A stretch of 64,000 nucleotides of DNA from Gemmatimonadales bacterium (GTDB taxonomy: Bacteria; Gemmatimonadota; Gemmatimonadetes; Gemmatimonadales; GWC2-71-9), in NCBI GenBank assembly GCA_019637315.1, contig JAHBVU010000002.1:124001-188000 (forward strand). Reading direction: 5' to 3'. Made by a program: the position numbers and the translations under genes. How positions within the stretch are numbered: position 1 is the stretch's first letter; each line of letters opens with the position of its first letter. This document shows positions 24,907 to 33,253 of this stretch, in pieces. Below the pieces are notes generated by a model, which saw only the letters and a program-made list of their open reading frames with translations, searched no databases and was not told where the DNA came from.

Positions 24907-26148
24907 TTAGCGAACCGGCGGCACCGTCATGTAGCGGTCGCGGAGTTCGTGTTCGCGGGTTCGGAGGGACGTTTCTGTGCCGCGAATGAACACCTTTTCC
25001 GCCGCCGACGAAAGCTCGAACGGATCGCCAGACCAGACCACGACGTTGCCGATGCTGCCAACCGCAAGCGTGCCGTACTGGGGCAGGCCGAGCGCCTGCG
25101 CGGGCGCCTGGGTCACGGCCCGGAGCGCGTCATCCCAGGAGAGCCCGTTGCGTACGGCGTTGCCGGCGGCATAGCGAAGGCCCCGCTCACCACCGGGATC
25201 GCTGCCAGCGATGATGACGGCGACACCGGCCTCGCGAAGCAAGACGATGTTGTCGAGCCGCGCGCCCAGACCGTCGAAGCTCGGGATGTCTTGTGTCGGT
25301 CCGACGATGACCGGAACCTTCGCGGCCGCAATCGCCTCCGCCACCTTCCATCCTTCGACCGCACCAAGCAGGACGAGCCGGAGCCGATGTTCGCGGGCGA
25401 GCCGGAGTGCGTTCTCGATGTCGATCCGACGGTTCGCCGCGATCACGACCGGAACCTCGCCACGAAGCGCGGGCAGGAGCGCGGCCAGTTCTTCGACAGG
25501 TGCGCTGAACTGTTGTGTCGCCGCGCGGTTGTACTCGAGTCGCCGCCGGTCGTACTCGAGCGCGTCGCGGAAGAGGGCCTTGAGCGCCGCGATCGTTCCG
25601 GCGCGGGTGCCGCCGCCCGCGCCTCGGCTGCCGGTCGTCAGGTTGATCAGCAGCGCCGATGGAGCTTTCACGATCATGTCGTCGACTCGGCTCCCCGCAT
25701 AGTCGACCGTAACGGCGACCCCTGGCAGGAAGGAACCGTTCGGCAGCAGGATGCCCGTGGTAATACCTCCGGTTCGGGCGAGCGGAATCGAGATGGCCTC
25801 GGGGTCGATGCCCAGTGTCAGATCGAACGACGGGTTGATCTGTCCCTGCTTCGCGGCCTCACCGAATCCCTGCAGGCTGCCGATCCCGGTACCTGCAGCG
25901 GCGTCCGAATGAATCAGGCCGGGTGTGACCCACTTACCGGCAGCATCGACGATCGTCGCCCCCGCCGGTACCGCAGCATTGGCGCCCACGGCGGTAACTC
26001 GGCCATTGGTGATCACAACCGTGCCGCGTTCGATCTTGGGCCCCGACACCGGAAACACGGTGCCATTGGTAATGGCTACGGTCTGCGCGGCTGCCGTACC
26101 CCCGAGGGCCACCAGCGCGGCAAGCGAAAGTGTTGAGCGGCGCATCAT
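24907..26148 (-). CDS. Exported amidohydrolase-family protein lacking the HxH motif
   Basis: 413 residues with a Sec signal (MMRRSTLSLAALVALGGTAAAQ). The composite-domain start AAGKWVTPGLI matches the amidohydrolase fold, but the metal-binding H-x-H that should follow is replaced by HSDAAAG. Later parts of the barrel are present, including AGSDPGGERGLRYAAGNAV and the C-terminal GTLAVGSIGNVVVWSGDPFEL beta-sandwich return. It is therefore an amidohydrolase-like protein that probably cannot hold the usual binuclear metal centre, and may be a regulatory or structural partner of the intact enzyme whose stop codon it overlaps (ATGA). Substrate unknown. Confidence 0.85.
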   Translation of the reverse strand: MMRRSTLSLAALVALGGTAAAQTVAITNGTVFPVSGPKIERGTVVITNGRVTAVGANAAVPAGATIVDAAGKWVTPGLIHSDAAAGTGIGSLQGFGEAAKQGQINPSFDLTLGIDPEAISIPLARTGGITTGILLPNGSFLPGVAVTVDYAGSRVDDMIVKAPSALLINLTTGSRGAGGGTRAGTIAALKALFRDALEYDRRRLEYNRAATQQFSAPVEELAALLPALRGEVPVVIAANRRIDIENALRLAREHRLRLVLLGAVEGWKVAEAIAAAKVPVIVGPTQDIPSFDGLGARLDNIVLLREAGVAVIIAGSDPGGERGLRYAAGNAVRNGLSWDDALRAVTQAPAQALGLPQYGTLAVGSIGNVVVWSGDPFELSSAAEKVFIRGTETSLRTREHELRDRYMTVPPVR

Positions 26149-27554
26149 CGTCCCACTCCCGGAGCCGTCTGCCCCAAGTTGAAGTCGGTCTGGTACTGAC
26201 GGTTCTTATCCGAGCGGTCGAAGACGAGCCAGCCCTCGTTCCATACTTTCTCCGCCTTGGTGTAGACGGAGAACGGATCGCCGGACCAGAGGACTACGTC
26301 GGCGAGCTTGCCGGCCTCGAGCGTACCGGTTTCCCGGTCGATGCCGAGCACCCAGGCGGGGTTGGCGGTGATCCAGCGGAGGGCCTGGTCGCGGCTGACC
26401 GGAATGCCGGCGCGGTTCCCGGCGTACATCGCCTTGGCCGCATCCTGGTTCATCCGTTGAATCCCGTCCGGGCTGTCGGTGTGCAGCACCGCCCGAACGC
26501 CAGCCTTGGTCAGGAGCGCGAGGTTTTCGGTGACGCGGTCGAAGGCTTCCATCTTGAAACCGCCCCAGTCGTACCAGACCGAGGCGGCCGTTCCCGCCGT
26601 GGCGAGCAGATCGGCCACCTTATAGGCCTCGACGCCGTGGTGAATCGAGCGAATGGTGAATCCGAACTCGCGCGCGACATCGAGCATCTGGGCGATCTCA
26701 TCGCCCCGGTAGCAGTGATTCTGCACCGAGATCTCGCCGCGCAGCACGCCAGCCAGCGTTTCGAGTCGGAGGTCCCGCGCCGGCGGATCGCCCTTACGGT
26801 CCTTGAGCCACTTGTCCCAACGCTGCCGGTACTGCTCCGCCTGGATGAAGGCGGTTCGGTATCCCGCGACATTGCCCATCCGGGTCGAGGGACCGCGGCT
26901 GGCGTACACCCGCTTCGGATTCTCACCGCAGGCCATCTTCACGCCGTAGGGAGCGCCGGGATACTTCATTTCCTGCGCGGTCCGCGCCGGTACGAACCGA
27001 ACGGTAACCGAGCGACCCCCGATCAGGTTGGCCGATCCGGGGAGAATTTGTGCAACGGTCACTCCGCCAGCGACGGCCAGGGGAATCTGCGGATCGTGCG
27101 GCCAAAACGAATGCTCCGCCCAGACCTCCGCCGTGTTCGGATTGGTCATCTCGTTGCCGTCGCTCTCCGCCGCGGTGCCGGGGGCGGCGTACACACCGAT
27201 ATGGCTGTGGGTATCGATGATGCCGGGCGTCACGTATTTGCCCTGAGCGTCGATGACCTGTGCTCCGGCCGGCACGGTGCCGACGTCGCCGACGGCGACG
27301 ATCTTGCCGTCCTGGAAGAGGATCGATGCGTTGGTGAGTTCCCGGCCGGTCGCGGTCATGATGGTCGCGTTCCGGATCACCACGGCCGGGTTGGGCCGCC
27401 GCTGGTAGGTCGAGGGATACTGGCTGCGGTCGATGCTCAAGGTATCGCGGAACGTTTCCGCGCTCGGGCTCGACGCGGCCTGGGCGACGGCCTCGTGCGC
27501 GCCAAGGGCAAACACGAGCGCTGACGCAACGAGATAAGGTCTCACACCCATCAT
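26145..27554 (-). CDS. Exported amidohydrolase (imidazolonepropionase-like)
   Basis: 469 residues from the ATG at 27554; GAGGAGG lies directly before it, so an ATG at 27551 or the GTG at 27545 (nine-base spacing) may be the true start. A signal peptide ends near AHEAVAQ. The metal-binding motif THSH (His116, His118) is intact, with further candidate ligands in NHCYRGDE, SIHHGVEAY and LHTDSPDG (the catalytic Asp). The C-terminal GTLEAGKLADVVLWSGDPF closes the composite beta domain. Family role: metal-dependent hydrolysis of amide or ring bonds, with dipeptides or cyclic imides common substrates of exported members. Coupled by ATGA to the HxH-less paralogue. Confidence 0.9.
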   Translation of the reverse strand: MMGVRPYLVASALVFALGAHEAVAQAASSPSAETFRDTLSIDRSQYPSTYQRRPNPAVVIRNATIMTATGRELTNASILFQDGKIVAVGDVGTVPAGAQVIDAQGKYVTPGIIDTHSHIGVYAAPGTAAESDGNEMTNPNTAEVWAEHSFWPHDPQIPLAVAGGVTVAQILPGSANLIGGRSVTVRFVPARTAQEMKYPGAPYGVKMACGENPKRVYASRGPSTRMGNVAGYRTAFIQAEQYRQRWDKWLKDRKGDPPARDLRLETLAGVLRGEISVQNHCYRGDEIAQMLDVAREFGFTIRSIHHGVEAYKVADLLATAGTAASVWYDWGGFKMEAFDRVTENLALLTKAGVRAVLHTDSPDGIQRMNQDAAKAMYAGNRAGIPVSRDQALRWITANPAWVLGIDRETGTLEAGKLADVVLWSGDPFSVYTKAEKVWNEGWLVFDRSDKNRQYQTDFNLGQTAPGVGR

Positions 27555-27643
27555 CCTCCTCTTTCTCTTCAATCCTGGTGTTGGAATGGTCGAACCGACC
27601 GCATCCGGCGACGCGGGAGTGGCTCGCGGACGTACGGGCGTTC

Positions 27644-28339
27644 CTACTCGACCCGAACGATCTCGATGGGGGTGCCCGCAATGGCGATCTTGAGCAGGCG
27701 GAAAGGCGCTTGCTGTGACACCCAGAAGTTGGCTGTTTGCGGTCCTCCCGCCAGATCAACCCGGAAGGCCTCGACATTGCGGCCGGATCCAAGGGTTACC
27801 GGCTCGGTCCCGGTAACCTGCAGTGTCCTCACGGCAGCCTCGTTCTGCCCACCGCTGAAGACCCGAAAGGTCCAGCGGCTGCTGGCTGTCCAAGGCAGAG
27901 CAGGGATCAGGCCCTGAATCGCATTGTCATCGACAACCGGATCGGCCAACGTGGTATCGATGGTGATGCTGACCGGGCCGTTGGGGCCGACGGTGTTGGC
28001 GCGCCCTTTGACGCCGGTCGCATGGTAGTCGAGTTCGATGGTGGTAGGCTCGCCCTGGACCGTACCGGCCTGCCGGACCCGAACCACGGTGCCGTGGCGG
28101 TCCAGATCCACCGTCGTCTCCTGCTCGACCAAGCCATCGATGCGACTCCGCTCGCGAAGGCGAACCCCGGATGCGGTGGCCTCAACGGCCGTCACCAGCG
28201 TGCCGAGCGGAATACCGTTGGCCAGGATCGCAAAGCTGTCTCTGGAGGTAGTCAGCTGGGCAATGCGGACGGGGAGGGCCTGAGCCGCTGCGCTGCCACC
28301 AATCGGGGCCGCAAGCGCCAGCGCAATGAGGATACGCAT
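27644..28339 (-). CDS. Exported protein of unknown function
   Basis: 231 residues with a short signal peptide (MRILIALALAAPIGGSAAAQ). The rest is beta-rich without Cys, with a pattern of alternating strands such as DRHGTVVRVRQAGTVQGEPTTIELDY split in two, and WTFRVFSGGQNEAAVRTLQV. It recalls periplasmic beta proteins of the DUF3108 kind, but I cannot assign it firmly. It lies 71 nt upstream of the amidohydrolase pair in the same direction and may be co-transcribed. TAGATTGA (28380 to 28373, minus strand) is a candidate promoter core. Confidence 0.7.
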   Translation of the reverse strand: MRILIALALAAPIGGSAAAQALPVRIAQLTTSRDSFAILANGIPLGTLVTAVEATASGVRLRERSRIDGLVEQETTVDLDRHGTVVRVRQAGTVQGEPTTIELDYHATGVKGRANTVGPNGPVSITIDTTLADPVVDDNAIQGLIPALPWTASSRWTFRVFSGGQNEAAVRTLQVTGTEPVTLGSGRNVEAFRVDLAGGPQTANFWVSQQAPFRLLKIAIAGTPIEIVRVE

Positions 28340-28604
28340 CCTGAGGAGACCTCGATGGGGGCCGAAGGCGGTTCAATCTAGCCACTCGGAATCGAAAGCG
28401 CTGATGACCGGCAGTGCCGGTCTGAGGCCAGGGATGTCCGATCGTGCGGCACAGGCGGGGGCACCGGAGGGATAGATCTGTCACATCTCCTGGTCCTACC
28501 CGAGGAATCACCTTGTCTGTGGCGCTGTAAGTCGCAGCAAAGCAAAGGAATATGACTCGTTTCGCCTCCGTCTTAACAATCGCCTTGCAGTTCCGTCTTT
28601 CCTG

Positions 28605-29144
28605 GTGCGACCGATGACGGTGCTCACTGACGATGACCTGATCCGCGAGTTCCTGGCGGGAAACGAGGCGGCCGCAACCGAGCTGGTGGCGCGACTGTCC
28701 CCGCCGCTGGCCCGATACCTGGCGACCGTCGGGGCTGACCCGGGCGAGGTTGAGGATCTGGTTCAGGAAAGCCTGTTTCGGGCGTTCCGATCGGCGCAAG
28801 GCTGGAAGGGGCACGGGTCGTTTCGGGCCTGGGTGTTTCGGATCGGAGTCAATCTGGCGCGGGATCGGGCCCGGGCCAACCGGCGCCTCACGCTGGTCCC
28901 GATCGAGGACGAGGAGCTTGCGGCGGCAGCCGATCCCGAGGGCGAGATGAGAGCGCGTGAACTGGCCGGGCGGATCGAGGGTATGCTGGCTGAGCTGCCG
29001 CGACTGCAGCGCGAGGTGTTCCTGCTCAGGGCCCAGCAGGCGCTGGGCTACGACGAGATCGCGCTGGCGCTGAGCACGACCCCGGGTGCGGCCCGGGTGC
29101 ATTACCACCACGCGGTGCGGCGACTGAAGGGAGCCGTGACATGA
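28605..29144 (+). CDS. ECF-family RNA polymerase sigma factor
   Basis: 179 residues from the GTG at 28605, or 176 from the ATG at 28614; no clear Shine-Dalgarno distinguishes them. Region 2 spans about residues 20-90 with VEDLVQESLFRAFRSAQGWKGHGSFRAWVFRI, the usual ECF core. Region 4 spans about 120-175 with LPRLQREVFLLRAQQALGYDEIALALSTTPGAARVHYHHAVRRLK, a helix-turn-helix that reads the -35 box. Its stop overlaps the next start (ATGA), which encodes a zinc anti-sigma factor, so this is a standard sigma/anti-sigma pair. Confidence 0.93.
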   Translation: MRPMTVLTDDDLIREFLAGNEAAATELVARLSPPLARYLATVGADPGEVEDLVQESLFRAFRSAQGWKGHGSFRAWVFRIGVNLARDRARANRRLTLVPIEDEELAAAADPEGEMRARELAGRIEGMLAELPRLQREVFLLRAQQALGYDEIALALSTTPGAARVHYHHAVRRLKGAVT

Positions 29145-29671
29145 TGCGCTGCGAGGACTTGTCGGAACGGATGCCGGCGTTGGCGGCTGGAGCCGAATGG
29201 ACCGCGCCGGAGTCCAGCCATCTGGGCACCTGTCCAGCCTGTACCAGTGAATGGCTCGTGGTCGTGGCGGTCGGGCGGCTGGGCGGTCAGGCACCACGAT
29301 TGGATCCGAAGGTGGTGGCGAGCCGCGTCCTGGAGCGGCTTCGGGCCGAGGGGACACCGGTTTCCGGTTCCGTCACCGAACGGCGCCAGCCCCGGTCGCG
29401 GTCGGTTCGCTGGTTGGCGGCGGGGCTGGCGGCTGCCGCGGCCCTGGCCCTGGCCATCGGCGTGGGGAGAGACGACGGCGCCCCGAATCGGGGCCTGTCG
29501 CTGCCTCAGGCGGAGATGCTGCTGACCGAGTTGGAAGGACTTACTGGTGCCGAGCTCGAAGAAATCATGGTACAACTGGAGGTTGACGACATCGGGAGCG
29601 GGGGAGACCCCGGGTTGGCCGATCTCACTAACGAAGAACTGGATCGCTTGCTGCGCTCCTGGGAGGGATGA
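29141..29671 (+). CDS. Zinc-finger anti-sigma factor, membrane-bound
   Basis: 176 residues. The N-terminus has CEDL and then HLGTCPAC, the H-x3-C-x2-C element of ZAS anti-sigma domains, which grip the cognate sigma factor. One membrane helix (about residues 88-106, WLAAGLAAAAALALAIGV) anchors it. The outer part is an acidic tail with LTELEGLTGAELEEIMVQL and DLTNEELDRLL, possibly a sensing or coiled segment. Its position directly after the ECF gene, overlapping by four bases, supports the role. Signal sensed: unknown, probably an envelope condition. Confidence 0.85.
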   Translation: MMRCEDLSERMPALAAGAEWTAPESSHLGTCPACTSEWLVVVAVGRLGGQAPRLDPKVVASRVLERLRAEGTPVSGSVTERRQPRSRSVRWLAAGLAAAAALALAIGVGRDDGAPNRGLSLPQAEMLLTELEGLTGAELEEIMVQLEVDDIGSGGDPGLADLTNEELDRLLRSWEG

Positions 29672-29675
29672 CTGA

Positions 29676-30215
29676 ATGCGAATGATGCTTTGGTTGGTAT
29701 TGGCCGGGACCCTGTTTGCCGTTCCGATGGTTGCGCAGGACCGGCCCAATCGTCCGAACCGGCCGGATTCCGGGTGGACCCGACCCGATCCTGAGCGGAT
29801 CGAGCGCGCGCGCCAGCAAATCGAAGCCCGATTCTTTCGCCGGCTGAGCACGGAGTTGCAGCTCGACTCCGCCCAGGCAGGCAAGGTGCGTGAGATCCTC
29901 GCTGCCACGGCGTCCAGGCGGCGGACCCTGCTTCAGGAAGGCCGCCAGACCCGAGTCGAGCTGCAGCGACAGATGCAGCCGGGCGTCGCAGCAGACGACC
30001 AGGCGGTCAGCCGTCTGATCGACAATCTGGTCCGAAACCGCTCGGCGCAGGCGCAGTCGTTCGAGGAGGAGCAGCAGGCGCTCGCCGGGGTGCTTTCACC
30101 GGTGCAACGGGCCCGCTACCTCCTTCTGCGTGAGCGGCTGGTCCAGGGTGTGCGGGATGTTCGCGGCGCGCGGGGTGGACCAGCGGCTCATCAGCGGATG
30201 CGAAATCGTCCCTGA
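29676..30215 (+). CDS. Periplasmic Spy/CpxP-like protein (LTXXQ type)
   Basis: 179 residues with a signal peptide (MRMMLWLVLAGTLFAVPMVAQ), then an Arg/Pro-rich linker and a long helical part. The segment FFRRLSTELQLDSAQAGKVREIL is the first LTxxQ-like helix, and LAGVLSPVQRARYLLLRERL the second. This is the arrangement of Spy/CpxP and CnrX-type proteins, which act as ATP-independent periplasmic chaperones or metal sensors. It starts four bases after the anti-sigma stop and is likely the effector of that sigma/anti-sigma operon. Confidence 0.85.
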   Translation: MRMMLWLVLAGTLFAVPMVAQDRPNRPNRPDSGWTRPDPERIERARQQIEARFFRRLSTELQLDSAQAGKVREILAATASRRRTLLQEGRQTRVELQRQMQPGVAADDQAVSRLIDNLVRNRSAQAQSFEEEQQALAGVLSPVQRARYLLLRERLVQGVRDVRGARGGPAAHQRMRNRP

Positions 30216-30236
30216 AAGGGCCCCACGGGTGTAGAT

Positions 30237-30263
30237 TTCACCTCTCACCAGAGGAGAGGTGAA
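30237..30263 (+). promoter_or_regulatory. RBS-sequestering hairpin before nfeD
   Basis: Perfect 10-bp stem TTCACCTCTC (30237-30246) / GAGAGGTGAA (30254-30263) with a 7-nt loop. The Shine-Dalgarno region GGAGAGG of the nfeD GTG (30266) lies in the loop end and right arm, so the folded form would block ribosome entry. No U-run, so it is not a normal terminator. It may act as an RNA thermometer or translational switch. Confidence 0.6.
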
Positions 30264-30265
30264 CC

Positions 30266-31594
30266 GTGCGAGTCTTTGCCCTTGCGGTCTGTCTGGCCGG
30301 CGTCATGCCAGCCGTGGCGTCGGCCCAGAGTCCGGTGATCTATCGAGTTCCCATCACCGGGGTCATCGAAAACGGTCTCGCGCCCTATGTGGCGCGCGCC
30401 ATCAAGACGGCCGAGGCGGCCAAGGCCTCGGCAGTCGTGCTCGACATCGACACGCCGGGTGGGCGGGTCGACGCGGCCGAGCGGATCGTCGATGCCGTCC
30501 AGGGGGCATCGATTCCGGTCTATGCCTTCATCAATCCCCGAGCCTACAGCGCCGGCGCCATGATCGCGCTTGCCGCGAAAGGCATCTACATGCAGCCCAC
30601 CGGCGTGGTCGGCGCGGCAACGCCGGTCGACGGTGAAGGGACCAAGGCGTCCGAGAAGATGGTCAGCGCCATGCGCGCCGCGTTCCGTGCGCTCGCCGAG
30701 TCGCGCGGCGTCGATCCGCGTCTGGCGGAAGGCATGGTCGACGAGTCGATCGAAGTGCCCGGCGTCAAACCGGCTGGCGTGCTGCTCACGCTCACGGCGG
30801 GTGAGGCGCTGCAGCATGGCTTCGCCCAGGACACGGCGCGGTCGCTCGACGCCGTCGCCGCAGCCATCGGCGCCGCGAACCCGGTCGTCGAGGAGGTGGG
30901 GATTAACTGGGCTGAGCGATTAGTGCGCTTCCTGACCCATCCCGTCGTGTCACCCCTCTTGCTGTCGCTCGGCATGCTCGGTCTGGTCTTCGAGATCAAG
31001 TCGGGCGCTTTCGGACTCGGCGGCGTCGTCAGTCTCGGCGCGCTTGGGCTGTTCTTCGGCTCCGGCGCCCTGCTCGGTCTGGCCGGCTGGGAAGAGGTCA
31101 TCCTGCTCGTGTTGGGTCTGGCCGCCATAGGCGTGGAGGTCTTTCTGCTCCCGGGATTCGGTGTGGCCGGCTTACTTGGCATGGGGCTGGTCGGTACCTC
31201 GATCGTCATGGCCATGGTGAGCGGTATTCCCACCGGGGCCGACCTGATTCAGGCAATTGCCATTCTGGTTGCCGCGCTGGTCATCACGATTGCGGTGGCG
31301 TTCGCGTGGATTCGGCACCTGCCCAACAGCCGGTGGTTTGGCAAGGCACTCGACGGCGAGCATCTGAGCAGTCAGAGCGGCTACATTGCGGCACCGCCAC
31401 GTCCGGATTTGATCGGGCGAACCGGGCGAGCTGTAACCGACCTGCGTCCGTCAGGTGTCGTCGCGATCGACGAAGAGCGAATCGATGTTGTGACTGAGGG
31501 TGAGTTCGTCGCCGCTGGCACGACCGTGGCCGTGATCAGGGCCGAGTCGTATCGGCACATTGTTCGGGCGGCACAGGATCCGGTCGCGCCGTAG
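30266..31594 (+). CDS. nfeD: NfeD-family membrane serine protease (long form)
   Basis: 442 residues from a GTG just behind a strong Shine-Dalgarno. After a signal peptide (to about residue 20) comes a ClpP-fold protease domain of the 1510-N type: IDTPGGRVD, then PRAYSAGAMI with Ser95 as nucleophile, and Lys131 in the KASEKM region as likely base. Four to five membrane helices follow (about 210-345), and a C-terminal OB-fold NfeD domain (GRTGRAVTDLRPSGVVAIDEERIDVV in two blocks). Archaeal 1510-N cleaves stomatin. The gene lies 60 nt before floA, the standard NfeD-flotillin pairing. Role: membrane-domain protein quality control (inferred). Confidence 0.93.
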   Translation: MRVFALAVCLAGVMPAVASAQSPVIYRVPITGVIENGLAPYVARAIKTAEAAKASAVVLDIDTPGGRVDAAERIVDAVQGASIPVYAFINPRAYSAGAMIALAAKGIYMQPTGVVGAATPVDGEGTKASEKMVSAMRAAFRALAESRGVDPRLAEGMVDESIEVPGVKPAGVLLTLTAGEALQHGFAQDTARSLDAVAAAIGAANPVVEEVGINWAERLVRFLTHPVVSPLLLSLGMLGLVFEIKSGAFGLGGVVSLGALGLFFGSGALLGLAGWEEVILLVLGLAAIGVEVFLLPGFGVAGLLGMGLVGTSIVMAMVSGIPTGADLIQAIAILVAALVITIAVAFAWIRHLPNSRWFGKALDGEHLSSQSGYIAAPPRPDLIGRTGRAVTDLRPSGVVAIDEERIDVVTEGEFVAAGTTVAVIRAESYRHIVRAAQDPVAP

Positions 31595-31654
31595 CAGCAG
31601 GCCGGGCGGCCGTTGTGTCGCCCAGTGGAATACTCGAATTGATAGGGGGAACGC

Positions 31655-32668
31655 GTGGATCAGGACGCTGTCGGACTTGGATTGCTGGTCGCAATGATCG
31701 TTGGCGGCCTGGTGCTGCTGTCGGTCTTCTTTCGCTTCGTGCCGATCGGACTCTGGTTCCAGGCCCTGGTGTCTGGCGTCAAAGTGTCATTTCTCCAACT
31801 CTTCTTCATGCGGTTTCGACGGGTGGATCCGGCCTCGATCGTCAATTCGCTGGTCAACTCGCATAAGGCGGGGTTGTCCCTCACCGCCGATCAGCTCGAG
31901 TCCCACTACCTGTCCGGCGGCAACGTTGCGCGCGTGGTTAATGCGCTGATCTCGGCCGGCAAGGCCGGTATCGCCCTGGACTTCAAGCAGGCAACGGCAA
32001 TCGACCTGGCCGGGCGTGACGTCTTCGAGGCGGTGCAGGTGAGCGTCAATCCGAAGGTCATTACGACCCCGAAAGTCGCTGCCATGGCCAAGGACGGAAT
32101 CCAGTTGCTGGCGCTGGCGCGGGTTACGGTGCGCGCCAATATCAACCGGCTGGTCGGCGGTTCCGGCGAGGAAACCATTCTGGCTCGCGTGGGCGAGGGC
32201 ATCGTGAGCACGATCGGTTCGGCAGCCGGGCACAAGGCCGTGCTCGAGAATCCCGATATGATTTCCAAGACGGTGCTGGCCAAGGGGCTCGACGCGGGCA
32301 CTGCCTACGAGATCCTCTCGATCGACATTGCCGACGTTGACGTCGGCAAGAACATCGGTGCCGAATTGCAGACGGACCAGGCCGAGGCCGACAAGCGGAT
32401 TGCGCAGGCCAAGGCTGAGGAGCGTCGCGCGCTGGCTGTCGCGATGGAGCAGGAGTACAAAGCCTTGGTGCAGAAGGAACGGGCGAAGCTGGTTGCTGCG
32501 GAAGCCGAGATCCCGCTTGCTATGGCGGAGGCGTTTCGGCGGGGTGTGCTGGGCGTGATGGACTATCAGCGGATTCGCAATGTCGAGGCCGATACCCAGA
32601 TGCGTCAGGCCATCGCGGGTCAGACCGAGACGGGCACCTCGTCGTCCGCAGGACCGCTCGGTAACTGA
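31655..32668 (+). CDS. floA: Flotillin-like protein FloA
   Basis: 337 residues from a GTG with AGGGGGA seven bases upstream. A membrane-associated N-terminus (about residues 5-30, [20 protein letters not shown]) is followed by the FloA core with [21 protein letters not shown] and [28 protein letters not shown] in separate blocks. Helical coiled region [21 protein letters not shown] runs near residues 230-285. FloA organises membrane microdomains and membrane-protein complexes. It follows nfeD and its TGA overlaps the next ATG by one base (TGATG). Confidence 0.95.
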   Translation: MDQDAVGLGLLVAMIVGGLVLLSVFFRFVPIGLWFQALVSGVKVSFLQLFFMRFRRVDPASIVNSLVNSHKAGLSLTADQLESHYLSGGNVARVVNALISAGKAGIALDFKQATAIDLAGRDVFEAVQVSVNPKVITTPKVAAMAKDGIQLLALARVTVRANINRLVGGSGEETILARVGEGIVSTIGSAAGHKAVLENPDMISKTVLAKGLDAGTAYEILSIDIADVDVGKNIGAELQTDQAEADKRIAQAKAEERRALAVAMEQEYKALVQKERAKLVAAEAEIPLAMAEAFRRGVLGVMDYQRIRNVEADTQMRQAIAGQTETGTSSSAGPLGN

Positions 32669-33243
32669 TGGAAGTCCTGCTCCTTCTCGTGCTGTTTGCG
32701 GTCGGCAGCCTGATGAAATCGGCCTCCGAGCGCAAACAGCGAGAACAGGCCCAACGCGAACTCGACCTGCAAGACGAGGCGTTCGAGACGGAGAGTCGCG
32801 ACGATCTCATGGAGGAGATCCGTCGCGCCATGGAGGGGATGCGACAGCAGCGGGAGGGGCGGACGACGGCACCCTCCGGGCACCAGCAGGGCCGTCTGCC
32901 GCGGCCCGTCCCTGACGATGACAGCTTCGATGAAGAGGACGAGTCGCTCGAGGTGACTCCTACCATTCGGAGTCTCGAAACTGTTACTGCTCGACCCGAG
33001 CGCGTCGTCCTCGACTACGACGCAGAGGCGGAATCGGTCGTGCAGCGTCGGGTCGAGTGGGCCGAGGCGCGGGCGCGAGCCCACCGGCCCGAAGACCACA
33101 AGGCCTTTGATCGGCGGATTCGGGCCGAGCCGGTGCCCGCACCTTCGGCCGTGCCGGCGGCTCGACCCAACCTTCGACACCTGCTCATCTGGCACGAGAT
33201 CCTGAGCAAGCCGCTGGCGCTCAGAAACCGCGACGAGGCCTAG
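32668..33243 (+). CDS. Single-helix membrane protein of unknown function, FloA-linked
   Basis: 191 residues. A short N-terminal membrane anchor ([16 protein letters not shown]) is followed by a charged helix (SERKQREQAQRELDLQDEAFE), a variable acidic middle, and a C-terminal patch RHLLIWHEILSKPLALR. The tail resembles a motif of the form 'xExLxxPxALR' that I recall at the end of unannotated FCB-group proteins; treat that as memory, not proof. It starts on the floA stop (TGATG), so it probably works at the same membrane sites. No enzyme domain visible. Confidence 0.65.
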   Translation: MEVLLLLVLFAVGSLMKSASERKQREQAQRELDLQDEAFETESRDDLMEEIRRAMEGMRQQREGRTTAPSGHQQGRLPRPVPDDDSFDEEDESLEVTPTIRSLETVTARPERVVLDYDAEAESVVQRRVEWAEARARAHRPEDHKAFDRRIRAEPVPAPSAVPAARPNLRHLLIWHEILSKPLALRNRDEA

Positions 33244-33253
33244 CGAGCGGTTG

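Noticed and set aside
24667-27524. Two long plus-strand frames opposite the amidohydrolases
   Set aside because: The minus strand encodes signal peptides and family motifs; the plus-strand products have none.
28406-28422. Short palindrome GACCGGC-AGT-GCCGGTC
   Set aside because: A 7-bp GC stem with a 3-nt loop is expected by chance in such GC-rich DNA, and no signal stands beside it.
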